Source of the DNA: Conidiobolus incongruus B7586
Taxonomy: Eukaryota > Entomophthoromycota > Entomophthoromycetes > Entomophthorales > Conidiobolaceae
Length of the DNA: 12,311 bases
Direction: 5' to 3'
Assembly: GCA_000697335.1 (NCBI GenBank)
Contig: JNEM01000044.1
Span: 1-12,311 of the forward strand
The position numbers and the translations under genes are program-made. Below the pieces are notes generated by a model. The model made no database searches, was not told where the DNA came from, and saw only the letters and a program-made list of their open reading frames with translations. Shown in pieces: positions 1-7,955 of this stretch (the first letter of the stretch is position 1; every line of letters starts with the position of its first letter).

Positions 1-315
1 GGCTAAGTTCTTGTGACGCTTTTCGTAACGGTTGTATTTGGGGATATAGTGAAGGTACTCACGACGGACAATGAGGGTACGCTTCATCTTGGTGGAGACA
101 ACAACACCAGTTAAGACACGACCACGGATAGAGACATTTCCGGTGAAAGGACACTTCTTATCGATGTAAGTTCCTTCAATGGCTTCCTTGGGGGTCTTGA
201 AACCCAAACCGACATCCTTATACCAACGGAGACCCTTAGCCTTCTTGGCGGCGTTCTTGCTGTTCAAGAAAACACCAGCTTGCTTTTGGAATGATCTTTC
301 AACTTGTTCAGACAT
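1..315 (-). CDS. RPS11: Small-subunit ribosomal protein uS17 (RPS11), N-terminal part
   Basis: The protein is a structural component of the cytosolic 40S subunit that binds 18S rRNA. The minus strand reads 105 codons from ATG at 315 to the window edge without an intron. It starts [12 protein letters not shown] and carries the family hallmarks in order: [19 protein letters not shown] (about residues 30-48), [19 protein letters not shown] (48-66), then [17 protein letters not shown] (about 87-103). These match yeast and human RPS11 nearly residue for residue. The family is about 155 residues long, so roughly the last 50 lie outside the window. Codon choice is strongly biased to AAG, GGT, ACC and GTC, in sharp contrast to the A/T-ending codons of every other gene here, as expected for a very highly expressed gene. 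The start is the only in-frame ATG and fits family length. Identification is firm. Confidence 0.97.
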   Translation of the reverse strand, partial: MSEQVERSFQKQAGVFLNSKNAAKKAKGLRWYKDVGLGFKTPKEAIEGTYIDKKCPFTGNVSIRGRVLTGVVVSTKMKRTLIVRREYLHYIPKYNRYEKRHKNLA

Positions 316-370
316 TGTTATGATTATTTTTCAATTGGGCAAAATTAATCAAGCGAGTAAAAGCTTAATT

Positions 371-400
371 GGTTTGGGCTGAATTTTGACCGCGAGAGAG
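371..400 (-). promoter_or_regulatory. G/C-containing patch upstream of RPS11, candidate ribosomal-protein promoter element
   Basis: About 55-85 nt upstream of the RPS11 ATG lies a patch that on the minus strand reads CTCTCTCGCGGTCAAAATTC followed by AGCCCAAACC. It is the only stretch between 316 and 924 that is not overwhelmingly A/T. Ribosomal-protein promoters in fungi commonly have such short conserved factor sites close to the start. No specific factor can be named, so the regulatory role is inferred from position and composition only. Confidence 0.3.
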
Positions 401-924
401 ATTTTAACGCAATTTTTCCAAAAATAAAATTATTGATTACTATATTCCAAATAAAATTGTGGGATTGTTTGAATTTATATTCTCACATTTTCACTAATTA
501 TCTTAATTTAAAATATAAATACAATAATAATAATTTACACCAGAAATTAACTGTATATTGTTTTTCATTATATAAAATATATTTAATTATACTAGGATTT
601 TATCTATTGACACCGATATCATTTTATAAGATCAATTATCAATTAAATTTTGTATACCATATTATATTTATTTAAAGAGTAATTTGAAATTTTGATAAAA
701 TCAATATAAAAATTAACATCTTAATTTATAAATAATTTAGCTCATTATTTCAAATCTACCTGTTATTATCATTCTTCAAAATATATATTTTTATCTCAAC
801 TATTTAAAACAAACTAGTTATCTATCCCATAATGATTACTCTTTGATACTAAATTTAAATAAACCATTTTATTTGCATTAATTGAATTCCAAATTGCATT
901 TATTCAATACCTCAATTATTTAAT
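401..924. other. AT-rich intergenic spacer between divergent RPS11 and STEEP1
   Basis: The spacer is extremely A/T-rich and full of stop codons on both strands. It must carry the promoters of both divergent neighbours, but no clear TATA box or other defined site stands out besides the patch next to RPS11. An open frame at 433-675 is A/T-rich, low in complexity and resembles no known protein, so it is treated as chance. Confidence 0.6.
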
Positions 925-1405
925 ATGCCTAAAGTTATTTCGAAATTCTCAGTATCAACATCAGACCAAAATTCTAAAAAATTAGAAACCCAATCCATTA
1001 ACGTATACTATTGCATATGTGGCGAATACTGTCTAATAATGGATAACTTAATTGAAAATATAAATCAAAGAAATACTGATAGAAGCTTTATTTTAAATAA
1101 AGATGAATTAAATTTCAAATTGAATGTGAATGACCATAAATCTGTATTAATTAAAAGGTATTTTATTGCTATGTTGTATTTAATATGCTATTTATTAATA
1201 ATGCTATTTACATTACAGAGAAAAGGGTTTAGAGCTTCAGAAACGCTTCAATTGTACTCGATGCGAACTTCCTTTAGGATATTATGGAAATATCCGCCTT
1301 CAAAATGGAGAAAAGACAGAATGTGCATATATCTTCGAAGGTGCAGTGGTAAGTACACAAGCTAAATTACCAACACGAATTCCTCAGCGTAGAGGTGATC
1401 ATTAA
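925..1405 (+). CDS. STEEP1: STEEP1 / CXorf56-family protein (UPF0428), two exons
   Basis: Exon 1 is 925-1157, a 61-nt GT...CAG intron is 1158-1218, and exon 2 is 1219-1405; splicing gives 139 residues. The start MPKVISK aligns with human MPKVVSR. Next come VYYCICG (residues 28-33, human VYYCLCG), a middle segment ending in IKREKGLELQKRFNCTRCELPL (human IERQYRKKCAKCGLPL), and YIFEGAVV near the end. C30-x-C32 and C90-x2-C93 probably form a zinc-binding site, as in the family. Human STEEP1 promotes ER exit of STING; the role in organisms without STING is unknown, so only the family is asserted. The protein is shorter than the human one (about 222) but ends soon after the GA(V/L)S..Q..(L)P region, as I recall for fungal members. 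The intron is needed: unspliced, the frame loses the second CxxC motif. The stop overlaps the stop of the convergent CTF8 gene. Confidence 0.88.
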
Positions 1406-1791
1406 TTGATCTGATTGGTGACTAATCCAGGACGACCCTCGAACAAGAGTTTCTCTCTGATTATGCACCGTAAATCGTAATTTAAATTATTTGAACTTTG
1501 AGTTTCCTGATGGCCGCTTTGATTGACAATTAAAGCCAATGGTTCCTTTAAAACTGTATGTGTACCGATGAGCTGCTGATTGCCTATATTAAGTTTGGGA
1601 CGATTCTATCAAAATGAGTAATATGCTATAACAGAGTAAATAATAAAAATTACCTCATCAGTCAAGTCCAAGTCACCAATGGTTAAATTATTTAAAGATG
1701 GTTGATTACTTTCGAAAGTTCCTTGAAGTTCTATTAATATCAGTTCATTATTATTGGTACTGTTAGATTTCTTAATAAATATCTGAACCAT
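1402..1791 (-). CDS. CTF8: Ctf8, small subunit of the Ctf18-RFC alternative clamp loader
   Basis: Ctf8 works with Dcc1 and Ctf18 in an RFC-like complex that loads PCNA and supports sister-chromatid cohesion and replication checkpoint signalling in the nucleus. Exon 1 runs 1791-1654 and exon 2 runs 1605-1402 on the minus strand, with a 48-nt intron (1653-1606, GTAATT...GATAG). The product is 113 residues, close to human CHTF8 (121) and yeast Ctf8 (133). Family motifs are visible in order: MVQIFI at the start, LILIELQG (residues 17-24), a GDL turn, then after the intron KLNIGNQQLIG, LKEPLALIV and the terminal KLLFEGRP (human ILFKTRPKP). The closer upstream AG in the intron gives a frame that soon stops, so the second AG is used. 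The gene is intact, and its stop shares bases with the STEEP1 stop on the other strand. Confidence 0.9.
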
Positions 1792-3534
1792 ATTTAAATC
1801 TAGATAAATTGAGTTGATTAAATTTGATTATCACTTGAAATAATTGATTTTATGTTAATTAATTTTAGATTTTTTCATATGGGACCAATTTATGTTTAAA
1901 AATTGGTTTGAATTCATTATAAAATATTAACTCTACAATTTATTTAAAATAATATATGTAAATCTATATTTGGATCACTAAAAATCAATCTATTATTTCA
2001 AAATTTATATGGCAATATTTTAAAGTTAATTATAGGAATATATTTCAGCTTGAATGTTGAATTGATAAATGTAAATAAATTATTTGATTAATATACATAA
2101 AAATATTAAATATTTTGGAAATTGTAAACTCTAATAAATTTATCAAATATACCATATTTTGTTCATTTGTATTATTATTGATTAGAGTACAAATATATTT
2201 CCAAATATTAGCATTACTTAATTGGAATTTATATTAAATCTATTTATTTCGAAAAAATTATCATATTACTTTAAATACATATCCTTGGTTAGATCATGGA
2301 TAAATTTAACTTTCAATTCAGTATATATTTGTTAATATATTACTATTTATACTGATTTATTAAGTTATAATATCAAAATCATATTTAGTTATAAGTGAAT
2401 CGTTTATTAATAATATCAAAATATAATATGATATATTAATTATAAATTAAATTTTATTTTTATATCTCTACTTAAATTAGATCAAGCATTTTAAAGCAAT
2501 AGGAATTTAACATTAATAGAAAAAATTATTATATTCTAAAGAAATAAAGGATGTTACCCCAAAAAGACTAACAGCAATTAATTAAAAGATATAATATTCA
2601 CAGATTGCAAAATGACTAATTCATATTATTAGTCTATAAAATAAACCATCTAATTTTAATTGGATTTGAAATTAATGAATGAATATTTTGATTTACAAAT
2701 AAAATATCGATTTGATCCCTTTGTTTTGACATTTTAATTTTTTATAAATAATATTTAAAGTATTTAAGTGATGTAATATAATCTATAATACATCTGTTAT
2801 CTTTAAAATTTTAAACTAATAAATTCAGATATAAATTATATCATTAAAAATTAAGTTATTATTAATATAGTGTAAAAATCATGCTTATAATTAATATCTA
2901 TATTATTACAGTTTATTGAATTATAAACATATCATCTGGTTATATTTAAAATATTATATTATAAAATGTCAAATAAAAATAAATTCGATTCAGTTTTATG
3001 ATATAAAAACCCTTATATACTAATTTAAATTAATATTTCACAATTTTTTAACTAACCCTCAACTTTGTTAATATATTAAAAACAAATTTTAGAATAAATT
3101 TTATTTTATTTAATTGGACTAAATTTATAATAAAACATATAATTTCAATTATTATATTAATATATATCAGATCTAAAAAAGATATAATGAAATGGTCGAA
3201 TTTATATTATGTATTCTTCATAAAGAATAAAATTGCTTATTGACGTATAATAATGATGTTGGATTGTAATTAAATCATTTAATTTTAATAAATTTAATAT
3301 AAGCAAAATTGATTTTAGATCCCCACAAAATAATGAATATAAAGTTAACACTAAAAATTAGAATAAAAAGGTCAATTGAACGATTTTGATAGTCTTTGTA
3401 ACTATTCGCTAAGCTTCATGTTTTTATTATCATTTATTATAACATCTTAATACAAACATATTTTTTATATTTAATTTGATTTAATTTAATCCTTGTTCTA
3501 GTTTATAGATCCAATTTTTAAAATCTCTCAACAG
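1792..3534. other. AT-rich intergenic spacer between CTF8 and the M50 gene
   Basis: About 1.7 kb of nearly pure A/T with dense stops in all frames. It separates two genes that diverge from here, so it must contain both promoters. I see no tRNA, mobile element or long repeat. A short perfect hairpin (ATTCTT-CATA-AAGAAT, about 3212-3227) is of a size expected by chance at this composition. A possible initiating mini-exon for the downstream gene lies at 3253-3265. Confidence 0.6.
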
Positions 3535-4434
3535 ACGCCAATTTCACTTACACCAACCGAAGATCAGACCAAGATGCTTCACATTATTGCAGGGTATTCA
3601 GTAGCTATTTTGTTTTTATGGAATGTACCCTATCTTAGAACTACATTATACCCATTTAAAGTATAATTATTACTTTTAGAGTGTTAAATTTATTTATCCA
3701 CTTAATTTGATTTAGTTAGTCACAGTAGCATTTCATGAAATGGGTCATGCTCTAGCTGGACTGTGTACAGGTGCTAAAATCATTTCTATTGAAGTGGACC
3801 CTGTACAAGGGAGAGCAACCAGAATGGTAAATAAATAGACTAAAATTGCTAGTTTTAACTGATTGATTTCTTGGAGTAGAGAGGTGGTACTGATTGTTGG
3901 ACACTACCTGCAGGTAAACTTCAATAGTTCGACATTAAATAACTTAATATTGATATATTAACAGGCTATTTGGGTAGTTCTTTAATAGAAGCTTTTATGG
4001 TATTCTGTGGATTTAATGTTTTGACTTCAAAAATCATGTCAGTAGTTATTTGATTATGTTTATTGAGATGCTTATTTTGGGCCAAAAATTGGCTATTTAC
4101 GGGATTGACTGTATTATTCATAGGATTGATCGCTTTATTATGGTGGTTCCAAAATGGCATCGGTCTAAGGTATTTTATCTTATTTATGGTGTAAGTTTAT
4201 CATCTTTAATAATATAAAATATTCTAATGTATTACATTTAGAGTTATGAGTGGATTATACAGTCTTTGTGATACTGTAGAGGATTTAGTCGTGCGTAAAG
4301 TAAATGAGTGTGATGCAAGTAGATTTGCAAAAATGTGCCATATGCCTTCGCAATTTTGTGGTTTTATTTGGTTTATAATTTCTTTGATATTTATGATTGC
4401 TGGTATTCTATTTGGAATAATTAATTGCCTTTAA
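3535..4434 (+). pseudogene. M50B-like integral-membrane metalloprotease gene, five exons, one in-frame stop
   Basis: Coding exons are 3535(or earlier)-3660, 3716-3826, 3880-3913, 3965-4190 and 4242-4434. They are separated by introns of 55, 53, 51 and 51 nt, all GT...AG and phase-consistent. The product matches the peptidase M50B-like family of fungi and plants: a first membrane helix ending FLWNVPYLR, then VAFHEMGHALAGL with the zinc-binding HExxH (HEMGH, residues 49-53 counted from 3535), the RMRGGTDCWTLPAGYLGSSL block across three exons, several hydrophobic helices, and the conserved RKVNECDASRFAKMC segment before the last helix. TGA at 4051-4053 interrupts the frame inside a membrane helix where family members have an ordinary residue; on both sides the match is continuous. 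The first recognised exon has no ATG before 3574, yet homology (SLTPTEDQ) starts upstream of it, so the true start probably lies in another exon. It is either a recent pseudogene, a sequence error, or a gene using read-through. Family assignment is strong; functional status is open. Confidence 0.75.
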
Positions 4435-4538
4435 ATCAACCGATCAAGTACCAGCATAATTTTAGCCATTGTCAAACTTTTATAAATCCAATGTTTACAT
4501 ATTTTTGACCTTTAATAAATAATATTTGTTTTGATTTA
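4435..4538. terminator. Shared 3' region of two convergent genes with poly(A) hexamers on both strands
   Basis: Only 104 nt separate the stop of the M50-like gene (+) from the stop of the adaptin fragment (-). A plus-strand AATAAA lies at 4514-4519, 80 nt past the M50 stop, and a minus-strand ATTAAA at 4516-4511 overlaps it. A minus-strand AATAAA at 4540-4535 overlaps the adaptin stop itself. One short segment therefore probably ends both transcripts. The poly(A) assignment rests on hexamers and position only. Confidence 0.45.
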
Positions 4539-5331
4539 TTAAGATTTTAAAATGTTTCCAATGACTTCTAATATTGTATAAATAAGTAGCGAGTTAGTCG
4601 GTTTAATGGTGATAGTGCACTGTTGAATTGATAACTGATAAAATCCAATTTCAATTAAAAATAAACTTCCATTATCTAATTTAAATGATATAAATAAATA
4701 ATACTAAATATTAAATATATTAGTAAATTTAATAAATCATAAAAATTGTATATATTATTACCTTATTATCAATTAATCTATCAGCTACTGTAAACACATT
4801 ATTTAAATGTAATTTTTCTCTTATTTGCTTAACTGTACTAATTGGATTAATATTATGAACTTCAATTGTATGCTCGCCAATAGCACTATATTCAGGCCAT
4901 AATTGAAGGAAATCAGATTGGTCAAGACATCTCTGTTCGTTGAAAAGGATATGGAGTGAAAATGTAGTTTGTGTAAAGAAAACGCCTAGATTAGTTTGAA
5001 ATGCAAGTTGTAACAAGTTGATTGACTCAGCTGGACCGATAGCTCCATTGAGATTGAGGTCAATAGTCATATCAACACTTTAAAGAGGATTCAGAACTTG
5101 AGGAAATTGGATCTTTGGAGCTAAACACAGACCGAAAGGATTCTTATTTATTCGAATGGCGAAATCAGTTAATGGAGTATTGTTATGATTGATTAGTTTT
5201 AAGTCAAATTGAATTCTTCCTTTACGCCGGCAAAAAGCGTCTAAAATTTCTAAACCTTGACTAGTCTGAGGATTAAGCAAAATAAATTTTGGAGGAATGT
5301 AGATGAGGTTATCCAGCTCAAATAAATTCAT
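4539..5331 (-). pseudogene. Beta-adaptin appendage domain only, two exons, one in-frame stop, trunk absent
   Basis: The sequence matches the C-terminal ear of AP-1/AP-2 beta subunits, which recruits clathrin and accessory proteins to coats. Exon 1 runs 5331-4762, the 58-nt intron 4761-4704 has a TTTACTAAT branch-like site, and exon 2 runs 4703-4539. Matches in order: YIPPKF and QGLEI (residues about 11-28), DLKLINHN, TDFAIRINKNPFGL (55-68), TFSLHILF, FLQLWPEY (Trp about 145, the ligand-binding platform Trp of the family), NNVFTVADR, then across the intron YYLFISFKLDNGSLFLIEI and a short C-terminal helix. This is one whole appendage (about 244 codons). The roughly 600-residue trunk and the hinge are missing, and no trunk exon is visible before the divergent gene at 5513. 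TAA at 5080-5082 interrupts the beta-sandwich subdomain, with conserved sequence continuing in the same frame. It is most simply a partial duplicate that is decaying; a sequence error or a lineage-specific stand-alone ear are alternatives. Confidence 0.75.
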
Positions 5332-5512
5332 AATATTATTTTCAATTTTTTAGTTGAGGAGGATTATAAATACTCAATCGTAAGTCACAAGTTTATCTTT
5401 CACATCGATTAGAGTTAAAAAAATTTTAAACCATCCCATAAAGATAATTCAAAATGGAATTGTATTAAATTTCCCTTGTTTATCAGCAATTAAATATTAT
5501 AATTTTTAATTA
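5332..5512. promoter_or_regulatory. Divergent promoter region between adaptin-ear fragment and SpoU homologue
   Basis: This 181-nt gap separates two head-to-head genes. It contains TATAAATA at 5365-5372, about 140 nt upstream of the plus-strand ATG at 5513. The longer string TATAAATACTC recurs at 7948-7958 before the orphan gene. On the minus strand nothing resembling an adaptin trunk or hinge exon is visible. A core-promoter role is inferred from the motif and spacing. Confidence 0.35.
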
Positions 5513-6322
5513 ATGCCATCGAAAAGAATATCTTCCACGTATAAGCTTCAGTCATTAAATAACAAACTACTAAATCATTTAACATTACTTGTTAATGATC
5601 AAATGCATCAATTAAAACATCAAAAACTGATTGTTTTTGGAAGAGATGTTTTACGTGATTTGAGTAAGAATGGGATTCATATTCGACGATTGGGAATTGC
5701 TCAATCTACCTCTACTCACATCTCGGAAATTCATAATATAACTAATGAGATTAAATCAGACAATTACTATTCAACATCTATTAGTCAGATCAAGCAATTA
5801 ACAAGTGAAACTCACAAACCTAACCCCAAAGAGATATGGGGAGAAGTGAGTATGCCTAATATGATTAAATTGAATGAACAGCATTTAAATCAATTTTCTC
5901 CTACAGATACCCTTTTGTTTTCTCCCTCTTTTGGACATGGAACAATGGCAAGTTTGATTAGAACGAGTTTGGGATTGGGATGGCGAAATATTCTGATACC
6001 TAGCAGTTATCACTTGTTTAATCCAATTGGTTTGAGATGCTCAAAATCCAGCCTGTTTTTCAATACTATTTATACATATGATCTTAGTGATTTGAGATCG
6101 ATATATCGCTATGGACTAATATTTAATATTGATAATCTAAATATAGATCAAATTGATTCGAGCATGAATAATATACAAAAATCTATGTCAAAGGAGAATA
6201 ACCACCCTAAACTCACTTGTTTCAGCTGTACTCCAAACAAAGTGTTCAATGATCAAGTGTTTAACTCCTTGATATCTGGTTCTTTAATATTATCTAAATT
6301 AAGACAGCATTATCATTCTTAA
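5513..6322 (+). CDS. SpoU/TrmH-type RNA 2'-O-ribose methyltransferase homologue, catalytic motifs lost
   Basis: A single exon of 269 codons starts at ATG 5513. The N-terminal substrate-binding domain is recognisable: SLNNKLLNHL (14-23) and KLIVFGRDVLRDLSKNGI (38-55). These are followed by an EIWGEVSMP segment (107-115), which as I recall is typical of mitochondrial MRM3-like members in fungi. The knotted SPOUT domain follows: GTMASLIRTSLGLGW (143-157) corresponds to motif 1, normally GNxGxxIRTxxxLG, and the catalytic Arg (150) is kept but the Asn is Thr and the second Gly is Ala. YHLFNPIGLRCSKSSLFF follows as expected. The motif 2 block (GxEGxG) is not seen. The end, NSLISGSLILSKLRQH (251-266), aligns with the motif 3 helix (SLNVSVA...) but the signature Asn is gone. 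Family members would methylate rRNA or tRNA; this one is probably inactive. A basic N-terminus is compatible with mitochondrial import. The long open frame in DNA this AT-rich argues against an old pseudogene. Confidence 0.68.
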   Translation: MPSKRISSTYKLQSLNNKLLNHLTLLVNDQMHQLKHQKLIVFGRDVLRDLSKNGIHIRRLGIAQSTSTHISEIHNITNEIKSDNYYSTSISQIKQLTSETHKPNPKEIWGEVSMPNMIKLNEQHLNQFSPTDTLLFSPSFGHGTMASLIRTSLGLGWRNILIPSSYHLFNPIGLRCSKSSLFFNTIYTYDLSDLRSIYRYGLIFNIDNLNIDQIDSSMNNIQKSMSKENNHPKLTCFSCTPNKVFNDQVFNSLISGSLILSKLRQHYHS

Positions 6323-6363
6323 ATTTATCAATAGATTATCATCAATTATTTAGACAAATTGTA

Positions 6364-6369
6364 AATAAA
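6364..6369 (+). terminator. Candidate poly(A) signal of the SpoU homologue
   Basis: AATAAA lies 42 nt after the TAA stop of the SpoU homologue. Position fits a 3' end signal, but the hexamer is frequent by chance in this AT-rich DNA. Confidence 0.3.
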
Positions 6370-7639
6370 TATTTAATAATTTATATTATATATGATTTAT
6401 ATTTCAACGTTTAATATATTGTTTATCAATAAAATAAAGGATGATGGAAATTAGCTAATGATGTTATATGTATCAGTTGATATAAATTAATTAAAATATT
6501 TAGTAATGTTTCGGATATTGTATATTTTTAATAAATAGATATCCATTATTAATATAAACTTGAACGGATGAATTGGCAATTGAATAATGTAATCAGTCAC
6601 TAGGTGTATTGCGGGTGTAAATTAACCAATTAAACTAGTAACGAAGATATCAACTCCATTCTAAAGTCAGTCGTCCACATTATTTACATTGGATAACTTT
6701 TATTAAACATTGGCTGAATAATTATCGAAATATAAATTAGTCTTCATGGTAGTCTCACAAAATTAATTCGTTGTTGTACAACTATAATTCTCTTCAAATA
6801 ATTTGACAAAATTCTTGCATAGCTATAAAATATTTTATTTACAATATATAATAATTATTATTCAGCTGTTTGAATATTAATGAATTAACTCAAGTGTGTT
6901 AAACTTATTTAATTATATTGTTATATTACATTTTTGTAAAAATATAAAGATAAATTAATAATAATAATGGATGTGAATAACAAGTTGTTAATAAAGATGT
7001 TTTATTTTTAAATTATTTTCGGACTATATTAAAAGGTTCAATTTATTAAAATTTATTAATTTTAATTTTTTAATTCATAAATAAAAGCTAATATAATGCT
7101 ATATGTATAAAACAATTTAATTAATTCAATAATTTAATAATTTCCGGCCATATAAATCTATTAGTAACCCAAGAGTAGGGCCTCTGATATAAATCAATTA
7201 ATATTTTAGGAAAAAATATTTTGAATTTATGATCTGACATGATCAGTGTATTGATTTCGATGCATTTCTGTAAAATAATTGAGCATAATTCAACTGTATT
7301 AGTAACAGTAATAGAAACTGGAAATTCAATTTAATAATTTTATGAATGATCAATCATATGTTAAAAATATTATAATAAATTGAAATAATGAATATCGTAT
7401 GAATAAAAATATAACAAATTTTCAACAGTATGGGTAAATTAAAAAAAGATGATTATTTGATATTTGGTCATTCGAGATGATATCTTAAAATATCATTTTC
7501 AAATATTATTATAAAACAAGGATTAATTACATCAATATTTTTAGATTTCCCAGAATATTGATATCAAATTATCCAATCATCACCAGATCCTATTAGACTA
7601 GCACTTTAATGAATCTCAAGAGATTACACTTAGTAATCA
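6370..7639. other. AT-rich region with possible traces of old coding sequence
   Basis: Most of this 1.3 kb is plain A/T-rich spacer. A block at about 6560-6830 is visibly less A/T-biased, and in more than one frame gives protein-like runs broken every 10-20 codons by stops. This could be the remnant of an exon or chance. No family was recognised and no frame is clearly better than the others. Nothing else was seen between 6830 and 7540. Confidence 0.35.
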
Positions 7640-7641
7640 TT

Positions 7642-7949
7642 CTGTAACCCTTGAGAGAACCTCATGTTTATGTTGCTAATTCTCATTAAATTGGTCGCAT
7701 AGAGGGAAAATACCGTAATGTTGCGGCTATCAAAATTTATATGAAACATTTAATAAAAAATTAATGATAGGCGCCAATTATGGAATTACAGTTGAATTCT
7801 TGAGAATGATAAGCAGATTCTCCCAATCACTTCAAGCAAATACACGTGATCTCCACCGTTGAATTAGTATTGAGCCTGAAAATTATGAGGAGAAATTTGA
7901 TGAGCAAATGGAGGAGGGGGCTAAATTCATTTTAATTTCACACCGAGTA
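7642..7949 (+). pseudogene. Decayed gene of unknown family with an intron still in correct phase
   Basis: Exon-like sequence ending at 7714 reads PLREPHVYVANSH and IGRIEGKY. A 56-nt GTAATG...GATAG intron (7715-7770) follows. The next exon continues in the matching phase with ANYGITVEFLRMISRF, then a run rich in charged residues, NYEEKFDEQMEEGAKF, ending about 7949. The phase match across a typical-size intron and the amphipathic, charged composition are good signs of real former coding sequence. The frame contains TAA at 7645 and 7687 and TGA at 7860, so it is broken. The 5' limit is unclear; sequence from about 7545 also looks less A/T-biased. I do not recognise the family. A donor-like GTATAA at 7947 could in principle join this to the orphan ORF downstream. 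Confidence 0.5.
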
Positions 7950-7955
7950 TAAATA
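7948..7955 (+). promoter_or_regulatory. TATA box of the orphan gene
   Basis: TATAAATA lies 97 nt upstream of the ATG at 8052, inside an imperfect inverted repeat GAGTA-TAAA-TACTC (7945-7958). It is followed by a pyrimidine-richer leader typical of fungal transcription start regions. The string TATAAATACTC is also present at 5365-5375. The function is inferred from consensus and position. Confidence 0.45.

Noticed and set aside
179-382. Plus-strand open frame of 67 codons
   Set aside because: It is antisense to RPS11 and is a by-product of that gene's low A/T composition.
1349-1390. A second STEEP1 intron starting at GTAAGT 1349
   Set aside because: Reading through gives a tail (VVSTQAKLP) that fits the family and ends on the stop shared with CTF8. 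No downstream plus-strand exon is seen, because the DNA beyond is CTF8 coding sequence on the other strand.
3190-3205. tRNA-like T-arm fragment (GGTCGAAT)
   Set aside because: No acceptor stem, D-arm or anticodon arm can be built around it.
4051-4053. TGA as a Trp codon (alternative genetic code), prompted by TGA at 4051 and at 7860
   Set aside because: Trp is written TGG throughout the readable genes (uS17, the M50-like gene, the adaptin ear, the SpoU homologue and the orphan ORF). In such an AT-rich genome a TGA=Trp code should have shifted most of these to TGA. An in-frame TAA in the adaptin ear also cannot be explained this way, since TAA ends all the intact genes.
3966-4160. Minus-strand open frame of 64 codons
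   Set aside because: It lies antisense to exon 4 of the M50-like gene, whose family match and splice phases are clear. It is a shadow.
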